Assembly (NCBI RefSeq): GCF_000185845.1
Contig: NZ_GL629647.1
Location: 2,960,713 to 2,992,752, forward strand
Direction of reading: 5' to 3'
Length of the DNA: 32,040 bases
From: Segatella salivae DSM 15606
GTDB lineage: Bacteria > Bacteroidota > Bacteroidia > Bacteroidales > Bacteroidaceae
This document shows positions 17,913 through 27,183 of the stretch, piece after piece. Within the stretch, counting starts at the first letter, position 1. Each line of letters begins with the position of its first letter. Below the pieces are notes generated by a model. The model was not told where the DNA came from. It did not search any database and worked only from the letters and a program-made list of their open reading frames with translations. The position numbers and the translations under genes were made by a program.

Positions 17913-18184
17913 GAATCAGGGCGCAGTCTCTCCATCAAAATATGCCTCGCGCAGAAGTGAAAGCAGGTGAATGACTCGCCAAGGTGGCTCAAACAGTAGT
18001 GTAAAACGTGCTGATTTGCACGGCGAAATGACATAGATTGTTTACAGCATTAAGCTGCCGTGTCGTGTGGATTCAGCCTGCCCACGTGGTTTGCTCAACA
18101 GATTTGTTCATCAAAAGAAATAGAAATACAATCTGAAAACATATACAACCATAGGTAAAACTTTTTTATTAAGATTGTAATTTT

Positions 18185-18233
18185 TGCTCCTTTTTGTGCT
18201 CTTATGAACACATTAAGGAGCATTTCTTTTTTA
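18185..18233 (+). terminator. Plus-strand intrinsic terminator
   Basis: TGCTCCTT (18185-18192) pairs with AAGGAGCA (18215-18222), and inside it GTG and CAC can extend the fold. A T-rich run (TTTCTTTTTT) follows to about 18233. The nearest upstream plus-strand gene ends 415 bases earlier, so this either ends a long 3' untranslated region or an undescribed short transcript. Confidence 0.75.
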
Positions 18234-18580
18234 TTTCCTCCCCCGTTTCCTGTTATATGACGTGCCACCTATGGGGAAATCCACATTAAAATCCCATACT
18301 CTTTCGCATCTTTCCTGTTATACGGCCCACTTGATGCAGCCCGATGTCGTCCCCCCTCTTTATCTTCCACCTTCGTATGTCCATGCAATGATGCCGAAAT
18401 GGAATAAGCCAGGCATGCAGCAACGTGTTCACCGCGTTGATTCCCACCTACAAACGAGAATCCCAGCACTGGCTCGTTGTTGGCCAGCGTTGGGATATTA
18501 GCAAATAAACTCATGTTTGTTCGTCTATATAAAACATGTAAAACAAAGGCTGAAACGTAAGGAACCTTGATAGGAATGCA

Positions 18581-18618
18581 AAATAAAAGATCACAGCAGG
18601 CTATGACCTGCCGTGATC
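18581..18618 (-). terminator. Terminator of the minus-strand SusC/SusD cluster
   Basis: On the minus strand, GATCACGGCAGG and CCTGCTGTGATC form a 12-bp stem (one G-U) around a six-base loop (18618 to 18589), followed immediately by TTTTATTT. It lies about 100 bases past the stop codon of the SusD gene at 18721. Confidence 0.9.
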
Positions 18619-18720
18619 AATTCATGTTAAGGTAATTGTAACTAAAAGCTATATAAAGTACTTCTGTTAGTGATTTATCTTATTTATGGTCATCAATCAG
18701 AACATCGATAGCCTTTTGAT

Positions 18721-20649
18721 TTACCATCCAGGGTTTTGTTTTAGCGATGGACACACGTTTAATTCTGTATTCAGAATTGGAAAATAATAGTGTTTTGGGG
18801 CTTCAAACACTCTTTCTTCTTTACAGAATCGTTCCATGCGATACTTCTTTCCATCAATTTCAATCTTGCCATTTGGGTCTTCAACAGGGTGCATTCCATT
18901 GATCATGCGTTGGCATTTAGGATATGCTCCATGATGTTGTTTCCAGTAATTCACAGAGCGTTCTGTATTATCATGACCTGAAGCTTTGAATATTTTCTCT
19001 TTATCTAATTCCTCTTTTGACGAAGGTTCAAGATACAATCGGCAGTCCCAAGGACGTTTATTCTCATAGAACAGCTCCACTCTGCGTTCACGTCGGATAT
19101 ATTCTCGCATTAGTTGCTTATTCGTTAAAGTCGAAGGAGGCATCGGATTCATGAAAGAGCGTGCTCGAACCTTATTAATCATATCATAGATTTCTTGATT
19201 TGGTCCTGCGGTTTCATTCACAGCTTCTGCATAGATATAAATAAATTCGGGCAAACGCCATATTGCTGGTGAATGAATGTCAAAGCCACCGCTCTTGTTA
19301 TAGCCGTCTTTCATGAACTTTCTAAGATAATAACCCGTTGTTGTTGCATTGTTGGCATTAATCTTATCAGGGCCTTCTGCGGTGTTCATCTGCCGTGGAT
19401 TGTTGTTGTTATCACGGTAAGGGGCACCATGATAGATAATATCTCTGTAGAAACGAGGGTCGCGATTGACATAAGGATTACTATCATCATAACCTGCATC
19501 GCGTGCTTCCTTGCTGTAAACTGGATAGCCATAGCCGTCGGGAGCCATATATTCATACTCATCTACTTGCTCTTGAACCGGTTGTTGGCGTGATCCTCCG
19601 CCACGACTTGGTGCATATTGGTCTCCCTGCCACCAGTTATCTTTGTCAAGAGTCACGAAAAAGACGCCCTCATCCTGTATACTTTCGAAGTCATAGAACA
19701 TATCCCACAAGCGTCTATAAAGCAAAGAACCATTCAAATTGCGGTTACCATCGTCCTGAAAGTTATGATTATCGTATTTATCGAATAGCTTATAACGCGG
19801 TGACCCATTGACAGTCATGTCGAGAACTCGCTTGGCTGCATCCCTTGCTGCAATCCATCTTTCAGCTTTATAGCCATATTCTTTCTCAAAGATTCGTTCA
19901 CCTTGATAGCCAAATTGTGTGGCGCCATTATATAAAGGAGTAGCTGCCACCCATCTAACTTTTGCAATCAATCCTAAACAAGCACCTTTATCAACTCGTC
20001 CAAAGTGCTCATCGCTGCGGTTATACATCTCAGCTACCTTCTTATAAGCAGTCTCTGCATCAGCCACAATCTTATCAACGACGGCGTGAATGCTTTCGCG
20101 TTCGAACTTCATTGCATCATTTGTTGCGATACTATGGTCTATATAAGGAATCTCACCATATAACATCATAAGACGATAGTGCATATATCCTCTTAAGAAA
20201 TAAAGCTCACCGATGCGCCTTTCCAAATCACCTGGGCTCAAAGGATTATCAGGTGTTTTATATTTTTCAATGCCTTCAAGTGTTAGATTGATGTGACGAA
20301 TGGCAGAATACATGCTATTCCAGAACTGTCTATTATTGCCTGGGAAGTCTGAATTGGGGCTCCAGTCACCTTGATTATACCTGTTTCCGATGTTGCCTTC
20401 TACGTTTGAAGACTCACATTCGTCGGTAATGACCGAGGAAGAGAAGTGCTCCAACCACACCAAAGGCCTCATTGCATAACGCGCATTCCAGTATGCTGTT
20501 GCGACGTTTTTATTCACTTCTTCATATCGACTGTACACTTCTTCTTCCGACTTCTTATCATCTTTCTCCTTGTCTAAGAAGCTTTCACTGCATGCAGTGA
20601 GGCAGAAAAGTATTCCAAATAAAAGGAATAGTTTATATATCTTTTTCAT
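18721..20649 (-). CDS. SusD/RagB-type surface lipoprotein (second pair)
   Basis: This is a glycan-binding surface lipoprotein of 642 residues, larger than the other two SusD proteins here. The lipobox CLTAC gives lipidated C20, followed by SES and a run of Lys, Asp and Glu. The N-terminal SusD region includes FWNSMYSAIRHINLTLEGIE, and the helical repeat includes RRIGELYFLRGYMHYRLMMLYGEIPY. The C-terminal RagB/SusD part contains IYAEAVNETAGPNQEIYDMINKVRARSF-like text and the conserved YIRRERRVELFYENKRPWD segment. It follows its SusC partner by 21 bases and is the last gene before the terminator. No enzyme gene is linked downstream, so the substrate is unknown. Its G+C is like the rest of the chromosome, not like the sialic-acid block. 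Confidence 0.94.
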   Translation of the reverse strand: MKKIYKLFLLFGILFCLTACSESFLDKEKDDKKSEEEVYSRYEEVNKNVATAYWNARYAMRPLVWLEHFSSSVITDECESSNVEGNIGNRYNQGDWSPNSDFPGNNRQFWNSMYSAIRHINLTLEGIEKYKTPDNPLSPGDLERRIGELYFLRGYMHYRLMMLYGEIPYIDHSIATNDAMKFERESIHAVVDKIVADAETAYKKVAEMYNRSDEHFGRVDKGACLGLIAKVRWVAATPLYNGATQFGYQGERIFEKEYGYKAERWIAARDAAKRVLDMTVNGSPRYKLFDKYDNHNFQDDGNRNLNGSLLYRRLWDMFYDFESIQDEGVFFVTLDKDNWWQGDQYAPSRGGGSRQQPVQEQVDEYEYMAPDGYGYPVYSKEARDAGYDDSNPYVNRDPRFYRDIIYHGAPYRDNNNNPRQMNTAEGPDKINANNATTTGYYLRKFMKDGYNKSGGFDIHSPAIWRLPEFIYIYAEAVNETAGPNQEIYDMINKVRARSFMNPMPPSTLTNKQLMREYIRRERRVELFYENKRPWDCRLYLEPSSKEELDKEKIFKASGHDNTERSVNYWKQHHGAYPKCQRMINGMHPVEDPNGKIEIDGKKYRMERFCKEERVFEAPKHYYFPILNTELNVCPSLKQNPGW

Positions 20650-20670
20650 ATTCTATCGTGTTTATTAGGT

Positions 20671-23600
20671 TTAGAATGTAATATTTACGCCAAAATTAAA
20701 TACCTTTTGAATGGGATACCATGTGCCATTGCTATTGGTTTCGGGGTCAACATCAACGTCTCCGAGTTTATCCCAAGTCAATAAGTTTTGCCCTTGGATA
20801 TAGAAGCGAACCTGTTGTAGGTTTGCAACCTTAATCAACTGATAGGGAAGAGAATATCCTATCTCTATATTCTTCAAACGAACATAGCTTGCATCATACA
20901 AGAAAAGACTGCTATGGATGTTCTTGTTGTTGTTATGTGTTCCCAAATGGAGGGCTGGATATTTTGCATTTTCAGCTGTTTCGGGTGTCCATCTCTTTAA
21001 GTGCATCGGCTTAACCTTGCCCATTTTGTCGTTATGGAAATTGGGAAAATCATATACTGCAGCACCATTTAAGAGGATAGAAGAGTTGGTTGCGCCTTGG
21101 AAAAGTATGCTAAAGTCAAACCCTTTGCAAGAGAAGCCCATCGGAATGCCAAACATTATTTCCGGACAACGAGGATATCCTTGAGCCGCACGGTCCTTAT
21201 CATCAATAACTTTGTCGCCGTTCATGTCTTTATAAACCACATCCCCAGGGATTAACTTACCGAATGAGCCTTGTATTCCTGAGGCGTTTAGGGCATCAGC
21301 TTCGGCTTGGTTTGCGACAAAGTGGTCGAAAACATACGTGAAGTTGCTGTTCATGGGTTTGCCTGTTGCCTGCCTCCATGTATTCTTTCCCCAGTCAATC
21401 TCGTTTGTATACTCTATTTTGTTGCGAGCAAAGGTAAAGTTTGGTTTAATAAAATATCTGAAGTCACGACCGATTTTGTCCTGCCACGTCACTTCAAAGT
21501 CAACACCATAGTTCTTGATTTTACTTGAATTAATCCATGGGGCAGATGCACCAACCACGCCAGGGAAGTTCATTCGCTGAATGTCTGCACCTGCACTGGT
21601 GTTCAAGTTCGTCAAGATATCAAATCGTTTCTCTGTAAACACATCGCAACTAATGCTTAATCGTTGTCTAAACAGCGTCATATCGATGCCTAAATTGACC
21701 TTCTTTGCTTTCTCCCAAGTCAGTGCTGTGCTCGCCAAACGAGCTTCGCCGTTTCCGTCTATCCATGAGTTGAGATTGGGACCAAAATGATAACCATTGT
21801 CACCTCCATAGTAAGCTAAGTATGCAAAACGGTCACTGGGCAGCATATCACTACCTACCAAACCATAAGAAGCCCTTATCTTTAAGTAGTCTAACCATGA
21901 TTGTGTGGCGCGCATAAACTTCTCATTACTAATCACCCAGCCTAAAGAACCAGAAGGAAAGAAGCCATAACGTTTGCCACGGGCAAAGTTTTCAGAGCCA
22001 TTATAGCCGAAGTTGAATTCTGCCAGATACTTCCTTTGATAATAATATGAAGCATGGCCGGTCATTCCTTGATAGCGATAATAAGGGTCATTGTTGTAAT
22101 TGCGCTCACTACGGTTGATGAGAAACAACGCACCGACCTCGTGATCGTGGCCGAAAGTGTGGTTATATTCTAACTTCACCTGCGCATAATAGCGAGAGTC
22201 TTGTGGGTTGTTTCTGGCTTCATTGTTACGATTTTGGTCGATATTATACCTGTTTCCGCCCCCGTATGCACCTTTATAAGGCACTGTTGGGTCATTGTAT
22301 ACATCAACTCCAGCTACAGGTTCGAACGTAGCATAACCCGGAAAACGCTTATATCCCTCATTATAATAGGGGATATCACGAACAATCCAGCGGCTGCCTT
22401 GAAAGTCATAAGAAATCATTCCCTCAATCTTCAGTCCTTTAGTAATGAAGTCTAAGTTGTGGCCTAACGTCAAAGCACCCTCAAAATAAGTATTCTTTTC
22501 ATTCTGATATCCTGTGCGACTCAGTTCTCCGAGAATGTTATAACGATAAAGTTGCGTACCAAAGAGCACGCCGTTAGGGTTTTGTGCAAATATCTTCCGA
22601 TTTGCTTCGTTCCCATTATCCTCTAATGTTATTGGCAAATAAGGGGGCTGTGTATTGGCAATAGTTACGATTGTGGCCGCCGAAGTGCCAGGACTTGTAC
22701 GGTCAGTGATTCGTCCTCCCAAATCAAACTTAGCCCAGAAGTTCTTTGTAATGTTAATATCAATGTTCGAACGGATGTTATATCGTCTGAATCTACTTTC
22801 AGATCCATTCGTCTTTTCAGAGTTATGTCTGAGATTTGTGCCTTGATTGAAATAGTTGGCCATAACAAAATACTTCACACGTTCATTGCCGCCTCGTATA
22901 GATAAGGTGTAATCTTGTTGTGGAGCAGTCTTGAAAGCATAGTCAAAATAATCCCAATTATATCCTATTCCCGCTCGATGTGCGTCAATAGCCTTTTGAG
23001 TAAAGAGATTCAATCGGGATATTTCATCATCAGATAAGCCGTTCATTCGGGCATCATTAATCATTGCTTCGTTATGCAACACCATGTAATCAGCCGATCC
23101 TAAATAGCTTGGGAACTTCACAGCCTTATTGAATCCATAAGAAGCCTTAAAGTTAACACTTGCCTTATCGCTGTTCTGTCCACGCTTAGTAGTAATGACA
23201 ACAACGCCATTTGCACCGCGAATACCATATTGAGCCGTAGCCGACGCATCTTTAAGAATGGTGAATGTCTCAATCTCATCAGCCGAAAGATAAGTCATAT
23301 CGCGTTCAATGCCATCAATAATCACAATGGGATTCTGTGCATTAAAAGTCGCTTTGCCTCGTATAAACACTTCAGCTCTGTCTACTCCAGGCTCACCTCC
23401 TGCGTATTGGTTGGCAATTAAGCCCGGCAAACGACCTGCTAAAGCATTGTTTAGATTAGCCGTTGGACTTTGGGCCAAGTCTTTTGTCGTTATTGTTGCA
23501 ACAGCTCCAGTCATCGTTTCTTTGCGTTGTTTGATGTGACCAACGGCAACCACTTCTTCCAAAGCCTTTGCATCTTCAGTCAATTCAATTGTAAGTGTAG

Positions 23601-23937
23601 AGCGTCCGCATAATTTTACTTCTACAGGTTGATAGCCAATAAACGAAACAACAAGCGTAGCATCGGCATAAGGGACTGAAATCGTGAAGTCGCCATGGGC
23701 ATCTGTCACTGCGCCTGTTGAGAGTCCTTTTACTGCAATGGATGCCCCAATCAACTCTTCTTTGTTCTGTTGATCTACAACTTTTCCTTTTACAATAAGC
23801 TGTTCTTTAGATTTCGTTTGACTCAACTTGGTTAGTTGGCTTGCCTGAACCCCCAAAGCAGGTGATAAAGCAAGTGCCGAAACGACTGCAACCCCAATGC
23901 TTAAGCGGTGCAATCTGAATGGAGATTTGTTTTTCAT
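20671..23937 (-). CDS. SusC/RagA-type TonB-dependent transporter (second pair)
   Basis: This is an outer-membrane importer of 1088 residues. A long signal region (1-32, ending GVQAS) is followed by a carboxypeptidase-regulatory-like domain at ~47-120, a TonB box (LEEVVAVGH, 126-134), a plug with VIIDGIERDM and ILKDASATAQYGIRGANGVVV, and a barrel ending FGVNITF. Unlike the transporter at 6458, it lacks an STN domain. It is 121 bases downstream of the sialidase stop codon. That gap holds a hairpin (24021-24047) and a 6-9-6 inverted repeat (23982-24002), so it may be transcribed separately from the sialidase operon. Base composition (27 G+C of 60 at 21961-22020) contrasts with the AT-rich sialidase next door. 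A role in taking up desialylated host glycan is possible but unproven. Confidence 0.94.
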   Translation of the reverse strand: MKNKSPFRLHRLSIGVAVVSALALSPALGVQASQLTKLSQTKSKEQLIVKGKVVDQQNKEELIGASIAVKGLSTGAVTDAHGDFTISVPYADATLVVSFIGYQPVEVKLCGRSTLTIELTEDAKALEEVVAVGHIKQRKETMTGAVATITTKDLAQSPTANLNNALAGRLPGLIANQYAGGEPGVDRAEVFIRGKATFNAQNPIVIIDGIERDMTYLSADEIETFTILKDASATAQYGIRGANGVVVITTKRGQNSDKASVNFKASYGFNKAVKFPSYLGSADYMVLHNEAMINDARMNGLSDDEISRLNLFTQKAIDAHRAGIGYNWDYFDYAFKTAPQQDYTLSIRGGNERVKYFVMANYFNQGTNLRHNSEKTNGSESRFRRYNIRSNIDINITKNFWAKFDLGGRITDRTSPGTSAATIVTIANTQPPYLPITLEDNGNEANRKIFAQNPNGVLFGTQLYRYNILGELSRTGYQNEKNTYFEGALTLGHNLDFITKGLKIEGMISYDFQGSRWIVRDIPYYNEGYKRFPGYATFEPVAGVDVYNDPTVPYKGAYGGGNRYNIDQNRNNEARNNPQDSRYYAQVKLEYNHTFGHDHEVGALFLINRSERNYNNDPYYRYQGMTGHASYYYQRKYLAEFNFGYNGSENFARGKRYGFFPSGSLGWVISNEKFMRATQSWLDYLKIRASYGLVGSDMLPSDRFAYLAYYGGDNGYHFGPNLNSWIDGNGEARLASTALTWEKAKKVNLGIDMTLFRQRLSISCDVFTEKRFDILTNLNTSAGADIQRMNFPGVVGASAPWINSSKIKNYGVDFEVTWQDKIGRDFRYFIKPNFTFARNKIEYTNEIDWGKNTWRQATGKPMNSNFTYVFDHFVANQAEADALNASGIQGSFGKLIPGDVVYKDMNGDKVIDDKDRAAQGYPRCPEIMFGIPMGFSCKGFDFSILFQGATNSSILLNGAAVYDFPNFHNDKMGKVKPMHLKRWTPETAENAKYPALHLGTHNNNKNIHSSLFLYDASYVRLKNIEIGYSLPYQLIKVANLQQVRFYIQGQNLLTWDKLGDVDVDPETNSNGTWYPIQKVFNFGVNITF

Positions 23938-23981
23938 AAAAGTTAATGGATATGTAATTACACAAGATTTAATCTCTTTTT

Positions 23982-24002
23982 CTTATCATTATATAAGATA
24001 AG
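23982..24002. promoter_or_regulatory. Inverted repeat upstream of the second SusC gene, possible operator
   Basis: CTTATC (23982-23987) and GATAAG (23997-24002) form a perfect 6-bp inverted repeat with a nine-base AT-only spacer, centred about 55 bases upstream of the SusC start. Size and placement fit a dimeric regulator site overlapping a promoter. I found no exact TAnnTTTG element nearby, so this is an inference. Confidence 0.35.
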
Positions 24003-24020
24003 GTGTTAGTTATGTTGTCT

Positions 24021-24047
24021 CCTTCTCTGTGGATTGCAGAGGAAAGG
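24021..24047 (-). repeat. Hairpin downstream of the sialidase gene
   Basis: CCTT-CTCTG (24021-24029) pairs with CAGAG and AAGG (24037-24047), with a two-base bulge and seven-base loop. No T tract follows on the minus strand, so it may be a processing or attenuation structure between the sialidase and the second SusC gene rather than a full terminator. Confidence 0.45.
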
Positions 24048-24058
24048 AAAGCCGCTAT

Positions 24059-25708
24059 TCATAATAATTCTTTAAGATTCACGATTTGAAATACAAGGTT
24101 GTGTTGACTGCTTTCATATAATATTCCAATGCGATTCTCGTCTACTGAGGTGATGCAAGAATATCCTAAGCCACTTAATTCATCTAATAATATCTTTTTA
24201 GAAGACCAAGTTTCTCCTTCGTCGAAGCTTACTTTTAGCGTGATATGCGTTCGCGTGAGTTTATTATCAGGGTTTGAAAATAGCAAAACAGCTTTCTTTT
24301 TATGGTCATAGATGTGGCGATATAGACTGGCCATACATACTGGTTCAATCAGTGCATGATGGGATGTAGGATGTTCTTTCCATGTCTCTCCTATGTCATT
24401 TGTGACACATATCTTCCTCCCATTATGCTCAGAATAGTCTCTATAGTTTCTATTGTCGCGCATATTGAGCATAATACTGCCATCATTTCGCTGCACAACA
24501 GTACATTCTGTAGTATTGATTCCCGCAGGTTTACTTGCTTTCCAGGTGTTTCCTCCATCCTTACTATACATAAGATTCGAAAAAGGCATCCCCGTTTCTG
24601 TTCTACCCTGGGCTGGGAAAACAATCGTCCCATTGGTTAAGACGATTCCATTTCCAGGTGCAACTGTTTGTAACCAATCTTGGGGGCGTTTAACTTGCGA
24701 GGTGATATTTATTGGTTTCGACCATGTTTTACCTTGGTCAATGCTATTACTCAAGATGATTTGACTGCTTTGTCTTATTCCCCATCCTGGCTGAGAGCCA
24801 TAAGAAGCCCATTGATGATTCCAAACTGTGCTATCTTCAATTAGGTTTTCTATCCATTTTCCTGTATTCTTGTCTAACACACCATGCATCCATGTTGCTG
24901 CAACCCACACTTTCCCCGTATAATTATCATACAAAATGGCAGCATCACTTACACCATTATATTTCTCAGGTAGGTTCCCATAGGTTCCCATGTCTAAAAC
25001 CTTTTGGATTTTGCCCCATGTCTTTCCTCCGTCAGTGCTACGTTGACAGCATATATCTATATTCCCTTGTAAATCTCGACTGCTATCATAACGAGCATCA
25101 TAAACAGCAATCAATTGTTCATTACCTAAGGAAATCAAACCTGGAATCCTTAATGTGTGTATGCCTTCTTTGTTTCGTCCATTCAAGGCTACACCCACTC
25201 GAAGTCCATTAGTATATTTCTTGGGAACAGAATAGAACTTTCCGTCTATTTTTATCTTATGGCAATTGAGATTGAATCTGTGGGAAAGGTTCACACAATC
25301 TTTCAATCTTAAAGACACCCATAGACAAAGAGAATCTTTGCCTTCTATACTCATCTCTAATGGAATAATAGTTGTTTTCTTAATTTTTGATGTGGAGGCG
25401 AGTTTTTTAGACAAGGCGATGATTCCCTCTTTAAATCCTTCATATATTGTAATTTCTACAATATCATTCAGACTCGTGGTTCCATTTAGGTTTAAGCTTA
25501 TATTTTCAATTCGTTTTTCACTTGTTGTTTTAATTCCAATTTTGAGTACAGGATTTGTATCTTTTAGTACCAATACTGGTATTGTATATCGCATTTGACA
25601 AATGTCTACACAAGAGGTAGCAGCGTTTATGCTACCTCTTGTGTTTGCAAATCCCACTATAAGGGATATATTTAAGAATAAAAATAGAAATAGTCTAAGG
25701 TTATTCAT
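24059..25708 (-). CDS. nanH: Secreted sialidase (neuraminidase), GH33
   Basis: This exo-sialidase would cleave terminal sialic acid from host glycoproteins and glycolipids. It is 549 residues with a signal peptide of about 22-30 residues. Residues ~35-165 form a beta-rich N-terminal domain, as in other Bacteroides sialidases (BNR-associated type). The catalytic six-bladed propeller carries the RIP motif (LRIPGL, R187) and five Asp-boxes starting at S224, S322, S382, T436 and S494 (pattern SxDxGxTW). Likely catalytic residues are D205 or D208 in YDARYD, E401 in TTECTVV, R417 in NMRDN and the nucleophile Y516 in GLGYS. It starts nine bases after the SusD gene, so it is operonic with the lyase and importer. 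Cys33 is not in a good lipobox, so it is probably periplasmic or secreted rather than lipid-anchored. Confidence 0.95.
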   Translation of the reverse strand: MNNLRLFLFLFLNISLIVGFANTRGSINAATSCVDICQMRYTIPVLVLKDTNPVLKIGIKTTSEKRIENISLNLNGTTSLNDIVEITIYEGFKEGIIALSKKLASTSKIKKTTIIPLEMSIEGKDSLCLWVSLRLKDCVNLSHRFNLNCHKIKIDGKFYSVPKKYTNGLRVGVALNGRNKEGIHTLRIPGLISLGNEQLIAVYDARYDSSRDLQGNIDICCQRSTDGGKTWGKIQKVLDMGTYGNLPEKYNGVSDAAILYDNYTGKVWVAATWMHGVLDKNTGKWIENLIEDSTVWNHQWASYGSQPGWGIRQSSQIILSNSIDQGKTWSKPINITSQVKRPQDWLQTVAPGNGIVLTNGTIVFPAQGRTETGMPFSNLMYSKDGGNTWKASKPAGINTTECTVVQRNDGSIMLNMRDNRNYRDYSEHNGRKICVTNDIGETWKEHPTSHHALIEPVCMASLYRHIYDHKKKAVLLFSNPDNKLTRTHITLKVSFDEGETWSSKKILLDELSGLGYSCITSVDENRIGILYESSQHNLVFQIVNLKELL

Positions 25709-25717
25709 TGAGATTCT

Positions 25718-27163
25718 CTATTTATTAAATCCTTCTGTTTGCTTTAACTCTGGATTTTTATTAATTGAATTTTGAGATACAGGCCATAACAAAACATTTG
25801 TTTCATGCTGTCGTCCTGCCAAGTATGGATTCTCTTCAAACACAACTCCTAAGCGGATAAAGTCCCACCAAAGCTTTCCTTCTGCAGCGAATTCTTTTTT
25901 TCTTTCATTTACAATGGCTTTCTTTACATCTTCAAAGGTTGTTAGATTTGAATAGAAATTATCTATTCCATATGCTCTATTTGCAATTTGATTTAGTGCG
26001 TTTATAGCTCCTTGTATATTGTTTTTTGCTAATTTTATCTCTGCATCAAATAGCACAGCATCTGCATACCGATAAACCAAGATATTAGAATCGAATACAC
26101 GTGTATTGTTTATCCAATGACCCTTGAATTTGTTAATCCATTGAAAAGTTTGTTCTTTATCAGGATCATAGAAAGTCGAAAAGGTCATTTTAGCTCGTTG
26201 ATCGGCTTGAATTGCTGTCAGAAATGACTTGAATGATGGAGTAAAGAAGCACCATTGTTGATGACTTCCAGTTTGAATCGGATTGTTGATATATTTAGTT
26301 GTTACATATTGTGAAGGAACTAAATAGTTCTCTGTCTCGCTTGATGTGAATTCTCCTTGCACAAAAGTCCATTCAAAGATAACCTCTTTGTTGGGTTGGT
26401 CGTTAAAAATATCTGCATAATTGTTTTCTAATCCATAGGCAGGATTGGCAAGAACGCTTTGTATCTTTTCATTCGCATCCTGTAGATAATTATCTCCTGA
26501 TTTCCTAACTTTATACATCCATAAGTCATAATCAGCTTTCAGCATTGCAATACTTGTTTTAGAAGCTCTATTCTTTACTATTCCATCAGGGATTAGCTTG
26601 TAGGCTTTGTCAATATCATTACCAATTTGTTCGAAGATTCTTTCAGCTGATGTTCTTTGTGGGTAGAGTCCTTCTTGCGAGTCAGATTCATATCCTTCTA
26701 ATAGTAAGGGGGCATCTCCCCAGATTCTTCCTATCCAGTAATAACAGAAAGCTCTGACAAAATAGGCATTAGATAGAACTTCATTCTTAGTATTCTCTGA
26801 ATTAAAATGAATTATAGGAACCTTTTTTATGATGAGATTTGCATCATTAATAGTTGTATATAGCTCAGTCCAATCACTAAAATAATGGTTTGTTGGAATT
26901 TGATTTTGATAGACTTGGTCTCTTGAAGTTTGTCCTGTTAGGCCGTCCCCCCATAGTCCTGTCCTGTATTCTCCCCATGTAAAATATCCATAGGAGAATG
27001 TACTTCTGAACTGATTGTATAGGCCATACATGGCAGCCTTAGCATCTCCTTCTTCTTTCCACATGGATTTAGATGACACTGCACTTTTATTGGTTACGTC
27101 TAAGTCTCCAATACAACTCATAAAAGACAATGCTACTATAATAAAAATAAGTTTGGTTTTCAT
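25718..27163 (-). CDS. SusD/RagB-type surface lipoprotein of the sialic-acid operon (NanU-like)
   Basis: This encodes 481 residues. The lipobox SFMSC gives lipidated C17, followed by IGDLD. SusD features include AAMYGLYNQFRST near the start, the helical segment LSNAYFVRAFCYYWIGRIWGD, and the C-terminal NERKKEFAAEGKLWWDFIRLG. It lies between its SusC partner (20 bases upstream) and the sialidase (nine bases downstream). In Tannerella and Bacteroides, SusD-like proteins in this setting (NanU) bind free sialic acid and pass it to the NanO transporter. Assignment to that role rests on operon context; sequence alone shows only a SusD fold. Confidence 0.9.
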   Translation of the reverse strand: MKTKLIFIIVALSFMSCIGDLDVTNKSAVSSKSMWKEEGDAKAAMYGLYNQFRSTFSYGYFTWGEYRTGLWGDGLTGQTSRDQVYQNQIPTNHYFSDWTELYTTINDANLIIKKVPIIHFNSENTKNEVLSNAYFVRAFCYYWIGRIWGDAPLLLEGYESDSQEGLYPQRTSAERIFEQIGNDIDKAYKLIPDGIVKNRASKTSIAMLKADYDLWMYKVRKSGDNYLQDANEKIQSVLANPAYGLENNYADIFNDQPNKEVIFEWTFVQGEFTSSETENYLVPSQYVTTKYINNPIQTGSHQQWCFFTPSFKSFLTAIQADQRAKMTFSTFYDPDKEQTFQWINKFKGHWINNTRVFDSNILVYRYADAVLFDAEIKLAKNNIQGAINALNQIANRAYGIDNFYSNLTTFEDVKKAIVNERKKEFAAEGKLWWDFIRLGVVFEENPYLAGRQHETNVLLWPVSQNSINKNPELKQTEGFNK

Positions 27164-27183
27164 AATACTACAAATATTAATGA

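Larger units (their letters stand above)
17770..18720. other. Long non-coding interval between convergent gene blocks
   Basis: About 950 bases separate the plus-strand cluster from the minus-strand cluster and hold no convincing gene. They contain a palindrome at the 3' end of the thioredoxin gene (CGATTGCAATCG, 17778-17789, flanked by ACGGC/GCCGT), a GC-rich hairpin (17866-17912), a small hairpin CGTGC-tgattt-GCACG (18007-18022), and a plus-strand terminator (18185-18233). There is also a 12-base direct repeat TTTCCTGTTATA (18246-18257 and 18311-18322) and the minus-strand terminator (18581-18618). Small frames at 18262-18501 (+) and 18269-18514 (-) overlap each other and look unlike real genes. 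Confidence 0.6.

Noticed and set aside
18262..18501. Plus-strand frame of 79 residues in the convergent spacer
   Set aside because: It overlaps an antisense frame of similar size, is rich in Pro and His without any motif, and lacks a promoter. No support as a gene.
25610..25612. Cys33 of the sialidase as a lipidation site
   Set aside because: The preceding residues (NAATS) do not form a lipobox, and the hydrophobic core ends about ten residues earlier. The protein is more likely cut by signal peptidase I.
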